Made by a program: the position numbers and the translations under genes. The notes under the pieces are model-generated. The model ran no database searches and was not told the DNA's origin. It worked only from the letters and a program-made list of their open reading frames with translations. Shown piece by piece: positions 8,898-17,298 of a stretch of DNA of 64,000 bases (its first letter is position 1; each line of letters starts with the position of its first letter). The stretch comes from Streptomyces sp. P3 (GTDB lineage Bacteria > Actinomycetota > Actinomycetes > Streptomycetales > Streptomycetaceae): assembly GCF_003032475.1 (NCBI RefSeq), contig NZ_CP028369.1, positions 3,286,001 to 3,350,000 of the forward strand, written 5' to 3'.

Positions 8898-9698
8898 TCA
8901 GGCGGAGTCGTTCAGCAGCCGTCCGAGATGCGCGCGTCCGGCGTCCAGGAGCCCCTCCAGCGGCGCGGCGGCCTCGTACCAGCGTTTCTCGTACTCCCAG
9001 CACAGCCAGCCGTCCCACTCGTGGCGCGCCAGCACCTCCACGCACTCGGCGAGCGGCAGCACTCCGGTGCCGAGCGCCAGCGGCGTGGTGTCGTCGGCCG
9101 ACGCGATGTCCTTGACCTGTACGTAGCCGAGGTACGGGGCGAGCGCCGCGTACGTCTCCTGCGGCTGTTCGCCGCCCAGCCAGGTGTGCATCACGTCCCA
9201 CAGCGCGCCGACCTGCCGGTGCCCGACGAGACCGAGCACGCGGGTGGCGTCCGCGCCGGTGCGGTGGGAGTCGTGGGTCTCCAGCAGGACGCGCACTCCG
9301 AGGTCGGCGGCGAACTCGGCGGCGACGGCGAGCCGTCGGGCGGCGACCGCGTCGGCCTCGTCGGCGGACTGACCGTCCGCGCCGCCGGGGAAGACGCGGA
9401 CGAAGGGCGCCCCGAGATCGCGGGCGAGACCGGCGAGGGCGCGGATCTCCTCGACCACGGCCTCGTCGTCTCCCGGCGCGGCGACCCGCGCGTACCCGGC
9501 GAGCCCGAGCACCTCGACGCCGGCCGCCTTGAACGCGGCGGCCGCATCGGTCCGCTCGTCGGGACTCAGACCCGGATGGACCGGCTCCTCGGGATGGGCG
9601 CGCAACTCCACGCCGTGATAGCCGTGCGCGACCGCGAGCCGCAGCACCTGGGGAAGGGGCATACCGGGAACACCGAGAGTGGAGAAGGCGAACTTCAT
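8898..9698 (-). CDS. Sugar phosphate isomerase/epimerase family TIM-barrel protein
   Basis: The 266-residue protein belongs to the xylose isomerase-like/AP endonuclease 2 superfamily. It starts MKFAFSTLGVPGMP, then HGYHGVELRA, and has metal-ligand-type motifs: Glu in LLETHDSH, Asp and His in LWDVMHTWL, and Glu in CWEYEKRW near the C-terminus. Such enzymes isomerise or epimerise sugars, often keto-sugars, in the cytoplasm. It lies downstream of the LacI gene and the unknown protein in the same direction. A second member of this superfamily is encoded in the divergent arm (13999-14841). The substrate is unknown. Confidence 0.83.
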   Translation of the reverse strand: MKFAFSTLGVPGMPLPQVLRLAVAHGYHGVELRAHPEEPVHPGLSPDERTDAAAAFKAAGVEVLGLAGYARVAAPGDDEAVVEEIRALAGLARDLGAPFVRVFPGGADGQSADEADAVAARRLAVAAEFAADLGVRVLLETHDSHRTGADATRVLGLVGHRQVGALWDVMHTWLGGEQPQETYAALAPYLGYVQVKDIASADDTTPLALGTGVLPLAECVEVLARHEWDGWLCWEYEKRWYEAAAPLEGLLDAGRAHLGRLLNDSA

Positions 9699-9815
9699 GC
9701 CCCCACTCTCACCCGGACCCGGGGCCGGGTCCAGTAAGGCGGGACGTACGGCCGTCGATGGCGTCGCCCGGCACCGCGCCGTTCCCCCGGGGCCCGGCCC
9801 CGGCCGGGGTCCGGC

Positions 9816-10199
9816 TCACCCCGGGGCGCAGGCGCGGAAGCGGCGCAGTAATTCCCGGCCGGGCGGGCTCTCGCTCTCGAAGTCCTGGAAGCGCATGTCC
9901 TCCGGGACGTTCCGCCCCTGGACGCGGGCGCCGTTGCAGCGGAAGCAGAACGCGATCTCCAGGAGCGGCTCGTGGCTTGCGGACTCGTGCAGCCGCAGGC
10001 CCCAGCCCGGGACGAAGCAGCGGTACCGCGGGCTGTCGGGCAGAGCGCCGACCAGCGCCAGGGCCTGCGCCGCCTCGTCCTCGACCCAGACGTCGACCAC
10101 CTCGCCCGTGAGGCCGTGCGCGGTGAAGGGCCGTGCGGCGTCCGACAGCCTGACGACCTCGAGGAGTTCGGCCCTCCCGCAGTCGTCGGGAAGCCTCAC
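9816..10199 (-). CDS. Conserved-looking hypothetical protein, 127 residues
   Basis: The start codon GTG overlaps the stop of the LacI gene by four bases (GTGA at 10196-10199), so translation is probably coupled. The 127-residue product is acidic in its first half and has one pair of Cys (FCFRCNG) around residue 90, which could bind metal. It has no signal peptide or membrane segment. I do not recognise the family. The tight coupling to a LacI regulator and a downstream isomerase suggests a role in the same sugar locus. Confidence 0.72.
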   Translation of the reverse strand: MRLPDDCGRAELLEVVRLSDAARPFTAHGLTGEVVDVWVEDEAAQALALVGALPDSPRYRCFVPGWGLRLHESASHEPLLEIAFCFRCNGARVQGRNVPEDMRFQDFESESPPGRELLRRFRACAPG

Positions 10200-11392
10200 C
10201 GTTGCCGAGACCCCTGCGCCTCGCCGGACGGCGCCGGCTGTGCCGCCTGCGCCTCGCCCGAAGAGGCGGACTGCCCGGCCCGGGCCGACGGCTCCTCGCC
10301 CGCGGCGCCCCCGTGTCCGCCCCGGGCCGTGCGCTTCTCGTCCGACGCTGCTCGCGGCGCGCCCGAGGACCCCCGCACCATCAACTCGCCCCGGACCGTC
10401 GCGATCCCACCGGGCGGCGGCTCCTCGCGGCCCATGGCGATGCGGCCCGCCCGTGCTCCCGCCTCGGCCAGCGGCAGCCGCACGGTCGTCAGGGAGGGCA
10501 CCGCGTCGACGCTGAAGGGCAGGTCGTCGAAGCCGGCCACCGAGACGTCGTCCGGGATGCGCAGACCCGAGTCGCGCAGGGCGGCGCAGGCGCCCAGGGC
10601 GACGGAGTCGTTGGCGGCCACCACCGCCGTCAGGGACGGGTCCCGGCGCAGCAGCTCCAGCGTCGCCTCGTAGCCGGCCCGCCGGTCGTAGGGTCCGTGC
10701 ACGGTCCAGCGCGGGTCCTCCTCGACGCCGGCCGCGGCCAGTGCCGCCCGGTGGCCCTCCAGCCGGTGCCGGGTGGTGGTGCGCTCCTCGGGCCCGGCGA
10801 TGTAGCCGAGCCGCCGATGACCGAGGCCGAGGAGGTGCTCGGTCAGCTCACGCCCGCCTCCGCGGTTGTCGAAGGTCAGCGCGATCGCCGCGGTCTCGGG
10901 CGCCGGCGGGCGCCCGCACAGCACCACGCGGGTGCCCGCCTCGCCCAGCTTGCGCAGCTTGGCCGCGACGGCGGCCGCGTGCGGCTCGTTCTCCATGGCC
11001 CCGCCGGTCAGCACGACGGCCGCGGCCCGCTGCCGCTGCAGCAGCGTGAGATAGGTCAGTTCCCGCTCGGGCGAACCCCCGGTGTTGCAGACCACCGCGA
11101 GCCGTTCGCCTCCGGCCCGGCCGCCCGGCCCCCCGATCTCCGACTGGATCGCGCTCGCCATGATCCCGAAGAAGGGGTCCGCGATGTCGTTCACCAGGAT
11201 GCCCACGAGGTCGGAGGTCGCCGCCGCCAGCGCGCTCGCCGGACCGTTCAGCACGTAGTCCAGGTCGTCGACCGCGCGCAGCACCCGTTCCCGGGTGGAA
11301 GCGGCGACGGGGTAGTTTCCGTTCAGCACGCGCGACACCGTCGCGGGCGAGACCTGCGCGCGGGCCGCCACGTCCGCCAGGGTCACCGTCAT
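10196..11392 (-). CDS. LacI-family transcriptional regulator
   Basis: The 398-residue regulator has an N-terminal LacI helix-turn-helix (TLADVAARAQVSPATVSRVLNG), a hinge with the Ala-Leu motif, and a periplasmic-binding-protein-like effector domain containing DIADPFFG and VAGFDDLPF. The C-terminal 60 residues beyond the usual LacI length are a low-complexity Ala/Gly/Ser tail. The ATG at 11392 has GGAGG nine bases upstream; two in-frame upstream ATGs lack one. It is transcribed away from the dehydrogenase gene at 11694, and the intervening 301 bp hold palindromes that could be its operators. Confidence 0.92.
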   Translation of the reverse strand: MTVTLADVAARAQVSPATVSRVLNGNYPVAASTRERVLRAVDDLDYVLNGPASALAAATSDLVGILVNDIADPFFGIMASAIQSEIGGPGGRAGGERLAVVCNTGGSPERELTYLTLLQRQRAAAVVLTGGAMENEPHAAAVAAKLRKLGEAGTRVVLCGRPPAPETAAIALTFDNRGGGRELTEHLLGLGHRRLGYIAGPEERTTTRHRLEGHRAALAAAGVEEDPRWTVHGPYDRRAGYEATLELLRRDPSLTAVVAANDSVALGACAALRDSGLRIPDDVSVAGFDDLPFSVDAVPSLTTVRLPLAEAGARAGRIAMGREEPPPGGIATVRGELMVRGSSGAPRAASDEKRTARGGHGGAAGEEPSARAGQSASSGEAQAAQPAPSGEAQGSRQR

Positions 11393-11507
11393 CTCGTCAG
11401 TCCTCCGGTCACGCATCTCGTCGTACGTCGTCATCCGCCCAGGTGGGCCGCGGCTCGGTGAGCGCGGTTCCGGGCGTGTCGAGCAGACCTTACGGCCCGG
11501 GACCCCT

Positions 11508-11529
11508 GTTGTTCGCCCCCTCGAACAAC
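11508..11529. promoter_or_regulatory. Inverted repeat GTTGTTCG-N6-CGAACAAC in divergent promoter region
   Basis: Perfect 8-bp arms (11508-11515 and 11522-11529) are separated by six bases, between the LacI gene and the divergent dehydrogenase gene. This is an operator-like symmetry; which protein binds is unknown. The arm orientation is opposite to the actinobacterial SOS box, so LexA is unlikely. Confidence 0.45.
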
Positions 11530-11589
11530 TCGGGATGGACACGGTCTTGTCCGGACCACCGGTCAGAGGCTAGCTTCTCCCTGTATAGA

Positions 11590-11597
11590 AAGCGCTT
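11590..11597. promoter_or_regulatory. Candidate LacI operator AAGCGCTT
   Basis: An 8-bp palindrome with central CG is typical of LacI-family operators. It lies about 100 bp upstream of the GTG of the dehydrogenase gene (11694) and downstream of a possible promoter. The adjacent LacI regulator (10196-11392) is the likely binder, by position only. Confidence 0.45.
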
Positions 11598-11693
11598 GCT
11601 GTAACGCTGATCAGGAATGAGGCGTACGCGGCGCGCACAACCGCGTACGGAACGCGCAGGCACGCTGCGCACGACGCCTACGAAGGGATCGAC

Positions 11694-12851
11694 GTGACAC
11701 GCAAGACGGTGCGTATCGCCATGAACGGCGTGACCGGGCGCATGGGTTACCGCCAGCACCTCGTCCGCTCCATCCTGGCCCTCCGCGAACAGGGCGGCCT
11801 CGACCTCGGCGACGGCACCGTGCTGTGGCCGGAACCGGTCCTCGTCGGCCGTCGTGAACACGCCCTGAAGGCGCTTGCCGAACAGCACGGACTGGACCCG
11901 CGGAACGTCTCCACCGACCTCGACGCGGTCCTCGCGGACCCGACCGTGGAGATCTACTTCGACGCCCAGGTCACCTCGGCCCGCGAGGAGGCGATCCGCA
12001 AGGCGGTCGCCGCCGGCAAGCACATCTACACCGAGAAGCCCACCGCCACCGGCCTCGACGGCGCCCTGGAGCTGGCCCGGCTGGCCACCGCCGCGGGCGT
12101 CAAGCACGGCGTCGTCCAGGACAAGCTGTTCCTGCCGGGCCTGCTCAAGCTCAAGCGCCTCATCGACGGCGGCTTCTTCGGCCGGATCCTCTCCGTGCGC
12201 GGCGAGTTCGGCTACTGGGTCTTCGAGGGCGACTGGCAGGCCGCGCAGCGCCCGTCGTGGAACTACCGGGCGGAGGACGGCGGCGGCATCGTCGTCGACA
12301 TGTTCCCGCACTGGGAGTACGTCCTGCACGAGCTGTTCGGCCGGGTGAAGTCCGTCCAGGCGCTCACCGCCACCCACATCCCGCAGCGCTGGGACGAGCA
12401 GGACAAGCCCTACGACGCCACCGCCGACGACGCCGCCTACGGTGTCTTCGAGCTCGAAGGCGGCGCCATCGCGCAGATCAACTCGTCCTGGACCGTCCGC
12501 GTCAACCGCGACGAGCTCGTCGAGTTCCAGGTCGACGGCACCGAGGGCTCGGCCGTCGCCGGACTGCGCAACTGCCGCGTCCAGCACCGCTCCGCGACCC
12601 CCAAGCCGGTCTGGAACCCCGACATCCCCGCCACGGAGGTCTTCCGCGACCAGTGGCAGGAGGTGCCCGACAACGGCGAGTTCGACAACGGCTTCAAGGC
12701 CCAGTGGGAGCTGTTCCTCAAGCACGTCTACGCCGACGCCCCCTACCACTGGGACCTGCTGGCCGGCGCCCGCGGCGTCCAGCTCGCCGAGCTGGGTCTG
12801 AAGTCCTCCGCCGAGGGCCGCCGTCTCGAGGTCCCGGAGGTCACGCTGTGA
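11694..12851 (+). CDS. Gfo/Idh/MocA-family oxidoreductase
   Basis: The 385-residue NAD(P)-dependent dehydrogenase has an N-terminal Rossmann domain (IAMNGVTGRMGYRQH), the substrate-binding hallmark EKPTATG at about residue 112, and a C-terminal alpha/beta domain with GGIVVDMFPHW. Family members oxidise sugars, inositols or their derivatives. The GTG start at 11694 follows GAAGGGA. The stop overlaps the next start (GTGA at 12848-12851), and the three genes to 14841 form one operon. The substrate is not known, but the pairing with two isomerase-type proteins suggests a keto-sugar intermediate. Confidence 0.88.
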   Translation: MTRKTVRIAMNGVTGRMGYRQHLVRSILALREQGGLDLGDGTVLWPEPVLVGRREHALKALAEQHGLDPRNVSTDLDAVLADPTVEIYFDAQVTSAREEAIRKAVAAGKHIYTEKPTATGLDGALELARLATAAGVKHGVVQDKLFLPGLLKLKRLIDGGFFGRILSVRGEFGYWVFEGDWQAAQRPSWNYRAEDGGGIVVDMFPHWEYVLHELFGRVKSVQALTATHIPQRWDEQDKPYDATADDAAYGVFELEGGAIAQINSSWTVRVNRDELVEFQVDGTEGSAVAGLRNCRVQHRSATPKPVWNPDIPATEVFRDQWQEVPDNGEFDNGFKAQWELFLKHVYADAPYHWDLLAGARGVQLAELGLKSSAEGRRLEVPEVTL

Positions 12852-14002
12852 CCCTCCTGCTGCCCGACGTGACCGGCGCCCTGCGGCCCTACGAACCCCG
12901 CACCGAGCCGCTCGCCCTCACCACCGGCGCGCCCTTCACCTCCCGCACGGTCTACTCGGCGGCGCACGTCGTCGCCGACCCGTTCGCGGACGTGTCGCCC
13001 GACTCGCCCGCCGCCGTCGACTGGGACGCCACCCTCGCCTTCCGCCGCCACCTGTGGTCCCACGGGCTCGGCGTCGCCGAGGCGATGGACACCGCCCAGC
13101 GCGGCATGGGCCTGGACTGGGCGGGCGCGGCCGAACTGATCCGCCGCTCCGCCGCCGAGGCCAAGGCCGTCGGCGGGCGCGTCGCCTGCGGCGTCGGCAC
13201 CGACCAGCTCACCGCCGGCGCGACGCTCGCCGAGGTCCGCGCGGCCTACGAGGAGCAGCTCGCCCTCGTCGAGGCCTCCGGCGCGCGCTCCATCCTGATG
13301 GCCTCGCGTGCCCTGGCCGCGGCGGCGACCGGCCCCGAGGACTACCTGCACGTCTACGGCCACCTCCTGCGCCAGTCCGCCGAGCCGGTGATCCTGCACT
13401 GGCTGGGCCCGATGTTCGACCCGGCGCTGGACGGCTACTGGGGCTCCTCCGACCTGGACGCGGCCACGGACACCTTCCTCGAGGTCATCGCCGCCCACCC
13501 CGACAAGGTCGAGGGCATCAAGGTCTCGCTGCTGGACGCCGGGCGTGAGATCGACATCCGGCGCAGGCTGCCGCGGGGCGTGCGCTGCTACACCGGCGAC
13601 GACTTCAACTACCCGGAGCTGATCGCGGGCGACGAGCAGGGCTTCAGCCACGCCCTCCTCGGCATCTTCGACCCGCTGGGCCCGCTGGCTGCGGAGGCCG
13701 TCCGCGTCCTCGACACGGGGAACGTGACCGGCTTCCGGGAGCTGCTGGACCCGACGGTCGAGCTCTCCCGCCACCTCTTCCAGACCCCCACCCGCTTCTA
13801 CAAGACGGGCGTGGTGTTCCTGGCCTGGCTGGCGGGACACCAGTCGCACTTCACGATGGTCGGCGGACTGCAGTCGGCCCGCTCCCTCCCGCACTTCGCC
13901 CGTGCCTACGAACTGGCCGACGGCCTCGGCCTGTTCCCCGACCCGAAGCTGGCGGAGGAACGGATGAAGAACCTGCTGTCGCTGTACGGGGTGAACCAGT
14001 GA
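12848..14002 (+). CDS. DUF993 / dihydrodipicolinate synthase-like protein
   Basis: The 384-residue protein matches, from memory of its sequence style, the DUF993 group annotated as a dihydrodipicolinate synthase-related TIM barrel. It starts TLLLPDVTGALRPY and contains KVEGIKVSLLDAG, which holds the Lys position expected for Schiff-base formation in that superfamily, then CYTGDDFNYPELI. An aldolase or lyase role in the pathway is therefore plausible but unproven. Both ends overlap neighbours by four bases (GTGA), a sign of coupled translation. Confidence 0.75.
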   Translation: MTLLLPDVTGALRPYEPRTEPLALTTGAPFTSRTVYSAAHVVADPFADVSPDSPAAVDWDATLAFRRHLWSHGLGVAEAMDTAQRGMGLDWAGAAELIRRSAAEAKAVGGRVACGVGTDQLTAGATLAEVRAAYEEQLALVEASGARSILMASRALAAAATGPEDYLHVYGHLLRQSAEPVILHWLGPMFDPALDGYWGSSDLDAATDTFLEVIAAHPDKVEGIKVSLLDAGREIDIRRRLPRGVRCYTGDDFNYPELIAGDEQGFSHALLGIFDPLGPLAAEAVRVLDTGNVTGFRELLDPTVELSRHLFQTPTRFYKTGVVFLAWLAGHQSHFTMVGGLQSARSLPHFARAYELADGLGLFPDPKLAEERMKNLLSLYGVNQ

Positions 14003-14841
14003 GCGCTTCCGGGGACCTGTCCCGCTTCTCGATCAACCAGATGACGGTGAAGCAGCTGTCGCTGCCCGAACTGGTCGCCGCCTGCGGTGACCTGGGCGTG
14101 ACGAACGTCGGCCTGTGGCGCGAGCCGGTGCAGACGTACGGCGTGGAGGCGACCGCGAAGCTGGTCCGTGACGCGGGCCTGACGGTGACGACCCTGTGCC
14201 GCGGCGGCTTCCTCACGGCGACCGACCCGGACGAGCGGGCCGCGGCGCTCGCCGACAACCGCCGGGCGGTCGACGAGGCGGCGGCCCTCGGCACCGAGGT
14301 GCTCGTCCTGGTCTCCGGCGGCCTGCCCGCCGGCTCCAAGGACCTGCACGCAGCCCGCGAGCGCATCGCGGACGCCCTCGCCGAACTCGGCCCGTACGCC
14401 GAAAAGCACGGGGTGAAGCTGGCCATCGAGCCCCTGCACCCCATGTACGCCGCCGACCGCTGCGTGGTCTCGACGCTCGCCCAGGCGCTCGACCTGGCCG
14501 AACGCTTCCCGGCCCACCAGGTCGGCGTCACGGTCGACACGTACCACATCTGGTGGGACGACCAGGCTCCCGCCCAGATCGCCCGGGCGGGCGCGGGCGG
14601 CCGCATCCACACCTTCCAGCTCGCCGACTGGACGACGCCGCTGCCCGAGGGCGTCCTGACCGGCCGCGGCCAGATCGGCGACGGCGCGATCGACATGCGC
14701 GAGTGGCAGGGCTACGTGGAGGCGGCCGGGTACACGGGCGCGATCGAGGTCGAACTGTTCAACGACGGCCTCTGGGCGCGCGACGGCCGCGAGGTGCTCG
14801 CCGAGACCGCGCAACGCTTCGTGACGCACACGGCGAACTGA
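13999..14841 (+). CDS. Sugar phosphate isomerase/epimerase family protein
   Basis: The 280-residue TIM barrel of the xylose isomerase-like superfamily contains metal-site motifs with Glu in LAIEPLHPM, Asp and His in TVDTYHIWW, His in IHTFQLADW and Glu in AIEVELFND. It is the last gene of the LacI-controlled operon, coupled by a 4-bp overlap to the DUF993 gene. With the dehydrogenase it probably converts a keto-sugar. A stable hairpin at 14851-14879 ends the operon. Confidence 0.85.
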   Translation: MSASGDLSRFSINQMTVKQLSLPELVAACGDLGVTNVGLWREPVQTYGVEATAKLVRDAGLTVTTLCRGGFLTATDPDERAAALADNRRAVDEAAALGTEVLVLVSGGLPAGSKDLHAARERIADALAELGPYAEKHGVKLAIEPLHPMYAADRCVVSTLAQALDLAERFPAHQVGVTVDTYHIWWDDQAPAQIARAGAGGRIHTFQLADWTTPLPEGVLTGRGQIGDGAIDMREWQGYVEAAGYTGAIEVELFNDGLWARDGREVLAETAQRFVTHTAN

Positions 14842-14850
14842 CGGACCCGC

Positions 14851-14879
14851 GGCCCGCCCGCCTCCGCCACGGGCGGGCC
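14851..14879. terminator. Terminator hairpin after the isomerase operon
   Basis: A perfect 10-bp G/C stem (14851-14860 with 14870-14879) with a 9-nt loop starts nine bases after the stop codon. It separates the sugar operon from the Septu-like cassette. Confidence 0.75.
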
Positions 14880-14920
14880 GGCCTCGGCCGTAGGATCGGG
14901 CACGACACCCGAACGAACGG

Positions 14921-16354
14921 ATGCCGACGCCCATGTACGTCAGCCGGATCATCGTGCAGGACATCAAGTCCTTCCACGGTCCCCGCGAGGTGGACCTCAC
15001 TCTGACCCGCCCTGACGGCAGCCACGCCGGTTGGACGGTCCTCGCCGGTCGCAACGGCTCGGGCAAGACGACGTTGTTGCGGGCCATGGCACTGGCGCTC
15101 AGCGGTCCCGCGGTGGCCCGAGGCCTGGTGCCGGGCTTCGAGAACTGGGTGACCGAGCACAGCACCGCGGGGCAGGTCAAGGTCGAGATCGTCCGGGACG
15201 CGAGCCACGACCGTTTCTCGCAGGGCCGCCCCCCTGCCGGTGCGGTCCCGGCCGGACTCCGCTGGACCACGCCCCGAGACGGGTCGGCCGGCAAGGTTCC
15301 CGTCCGCAGAGGTGTCCTTCCCGGTCTGCAGGAGATCAGGTACACCAAGGCTCAGACCAGCATCGCCCGTCGTGGTCCGTGGGCGGACAACCCCGCGGGC
15401 TGGTTCAGCGCGGCCTACGGGCCGTTCCGGCGGATGGCGGGTGGTTCCGGCGAGGTGCAGCGGCTGATGCTGACATCCGGGCCGGTGGCCAGGCATGCGA
15501 GCCTCTTCCACGAGGACGCCTCGCTCGCCGAAGGCGTCGCCTGGTTGATCGAGCAGCATCTGCGAGCACTGGAACGCCGCCCGGGCGCCGCCAGGCTGAA
15601 GCGGTTCGCACTGGCACTCCTCGGAGACGGACTGCTGCCGGACGGATACCGGATCGTCGACGTCGACTCCGACGGCCTGTGGGTGGAGCGGCACGGCAGC
15701 CGTTTCCCGATGCGGGAGATGAGCGACGGATTCCGTACCGTGGCCGCTCTGGTCGTCGACATCCTCAAGCAGTTGCACGACGCGTTCGGCGCCGACCTGT
15801 GGGAGTTGGAGCTCGCGGAGGTCGGAGACGGTCCGATGCGTCTGATGACGCCCGGCGTCGTCATCATCGACGAGATCGACGCCCATCTGCACGTCTCCTG
15901 GCAGCGCCGTATCGGCCCGTGGCTGACCTCCCACTTCCCTCGCATCCAGTTCATCGTCACCACGCACAGCCCCTACATCTGCCAGGCCGCGGATCCCGGC
16001 GGTCTGATCAGGCTGCCCGGCGTGGACGAGGCCCTCCCCCCCGAGGTCATCGACCAGGACCTGTACGACCGGGTGGTGTACGGCAGCGGCGACGACGCGG
16101 TCCTCTCGGACCTGTTCGGACTGGACACCCCTTACTCGGAGCGCGCCGAACGGGCCAGGGCCGAGTTCGTGGACCTGGAGGCGCAGATCTACGACGGGGC
16201 CGGGTCCCGCGAGTCGCTCGCCCGCTACAAGGAACTGAAGGCGCGGCTCGCGAGTTCGCCGGCGGCTCGCGTGAACGAGGTGTCGGCCCACCTCCGTCGG
16301 CTGGCGGAGGAGATCGCCGAGGACGCCGAGGACACGAAGGACGCACAGGAGTGA
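14921..16354 (+). CDS. Septu PtuA-like AAA ATPase (predicted anti-phage defence)
   Basis: The 477-residue ABC/SMC-type ATPase has Walker A GRNGSGKTT (residues 43-51), a signature-like EMSDGFRT (266-273), Walker B VVIIDEIDAHLH (313-324) and the sensor/H-loop TTHSPYI (His349). This is the AAA_15/AAA_21 arrangement seen in OLD- and PtuA-type defence ATPases. There is no TOPRIM nuclease domain; the nuclease is supplied by the next gene, whose GTG overlaps this stop. That two-gene layout is that of type I Septu, where the ATPase complex regulates an HNH nuclease. Codon use is less extreme than in housekeeping neighbours. The start could also be ATG 14933; neither has a strong ribosome-binding site. 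Confidence 0.82.
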   Translation: MPTPMYVSRIIVQDIKSFHGPREVDLTLTRPDGSHAGWTVLAGRNGSGKTTLLRAMALALSGPAVARGLVPGFENWVTEHSTAGQVKVEIVRDASHDRFSQGRPPAGAVPAGLRWTTPRDGSAGKVPVRRGVLPGLQEIRYTKAQTSIARRGPWADNPAGWFSAAYGPFRRMAGGSGEVQRLMLTSGPVARHASLFHEDASLAEGVAWLIEQHLRALERRPGAARLKRFALALLGDGLLPDGYRIVDVDSDGLWVERHGSRFPMREMSDGFRTVAALVVDILKQLHDAFGADLWELELAEVGDGPMRLMTPGVVIIDEIDAHLHVSWQRRIGPWLTSHFPRIQFIVTTHSPYICQAADPGGLIRLPGVDEALPPEVIDQDLYDRVVYGSGDDAVLSDLFGLDTPYSERAERARAEFVDLEAQIYDGAGSRESLARYKELKARLASSPAARVNEVSAHLRRLAEEIAEDAEDTKDAQE

Positions 16355-17112
16355 TCCGCCTGCGCCGTGCCGTCCTTCCGGCGGACACGACGGAACGACT
16401 GAACCGCTACACCTCCGAGATCCGGCAGCGGGCCACGGAGAAGGAACGCAAGGACCGGGCGAAGGAACTCTGGGCTAATCGCCGACAGGTCCGTCCCGCA
16501 CTCGTCGCGGGGCTCGCGGAGATGGCCCCCGGCCGCGAACGCTGCATGTACTGCGGTGACAGCCAGGGCACCGACATCGACCACTTCGAGCCGAAGAGCC
16601 TCGCTCCGCTGCGTACCTTCGACTGGCTGAACCATCTGCTGGCCTGCTCGTTCTGCAACAGCAACCAGAAGCGGAACCTCTTCCCCACCGCGGCCGACGG
16701 CAGCCCGCTGCTCGTCGACCCGTCAGCCGAGGACCCGTTGGACCATCTGCGGCTGGTGCTCCCACTCGGCACGTACCGGGGCCTGACCGACCGAGGGGAG
16801 GCCTGTATCGAGGTGTTCGGCCTGAACGCGAGAGCGGTCCTGGTGGAGGGACGCAGGGACGCCTACGCGACGGCCAGGCACTCCATCGAGCTGTGGCGCA
16901 TAGCCATGGACAAGGGGCAGCGTGACAAGGCGACGGAGATCGTCCGGGTCACCTGGAACCGTCCCCTCATCGACGTACTGGTCGCCATGTTCCATCAGTC
17001 CGGCCATCCGGCGGCCGATGCCCTGTTCGCGGGGGAGGAGGAGACCCTCGGCCTCCTCCTCGACGCCGAACTGCGGTCCGCGTTCCTGCACTTCAGGGGC
17101 GTCAGCTACTGA
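16351..17112 (+). CDS. Septu PtuB-like HNH endonuclease (predicted anti-phage defence)
   Basis: The 253-residue HNH-type nuclease has a zinc/HNH core: CMYC (Cys65, Cys68), DIDHFEPKS (Asp77-His78), NHLLACSFCNSNQK (Asn94, Cys99, Cys102, Asn103). The spacing fits the PtuB/TIGR02646-like family found with Septu and some retrons. A basic N-terminal helix (residues 15-45) precedes it. The GTG start overlaps the ATPase stop (GTGA at 16351-16354). It would cut nucleic acid when the ATPase senses infection; that role is inferred from the pairing. No transposase or integrase adjoins the pair. Confidence 0.82.
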   Translation: MIRLRRAVLPADTTERLNRYTSEIRQRATEKERKDRAKELWANRRQVRPALVAGLAEMAPGRERCMYCGDSQGTDIDHFEPKSLAPLRTFDWLNHLLACSFCNSNQKRNLFPTAADGSPLLVDPSAEDPLDHLRLVLPLGTYRGLTDRGEACIEVFGLNARAVLVEGRRDAYATARHSIELWRIAMDKGQRDKATEIVRVTWNRPLIDVLVAMFHQSGHPAADALFAGEEETLGLLLDAELRSAFLHFRGVSY

Positions 17113-17298
17113 CACGCCCGCCGTAGGTGCGGCCGGACGCCGTTCCTGGCGCTCCCTGTCCGCCGCCATGATCCCGACGCATTCCTCGAGCGCCGCGTGC
17201 AACGACGTTACGAACGCGGCGAGTTCGGCGTCGGACGACCTGCCCGCCTCCAGAACAGCCCCGACGACCGTCACCAGGACGGCGGAGGCCTTCATCGC

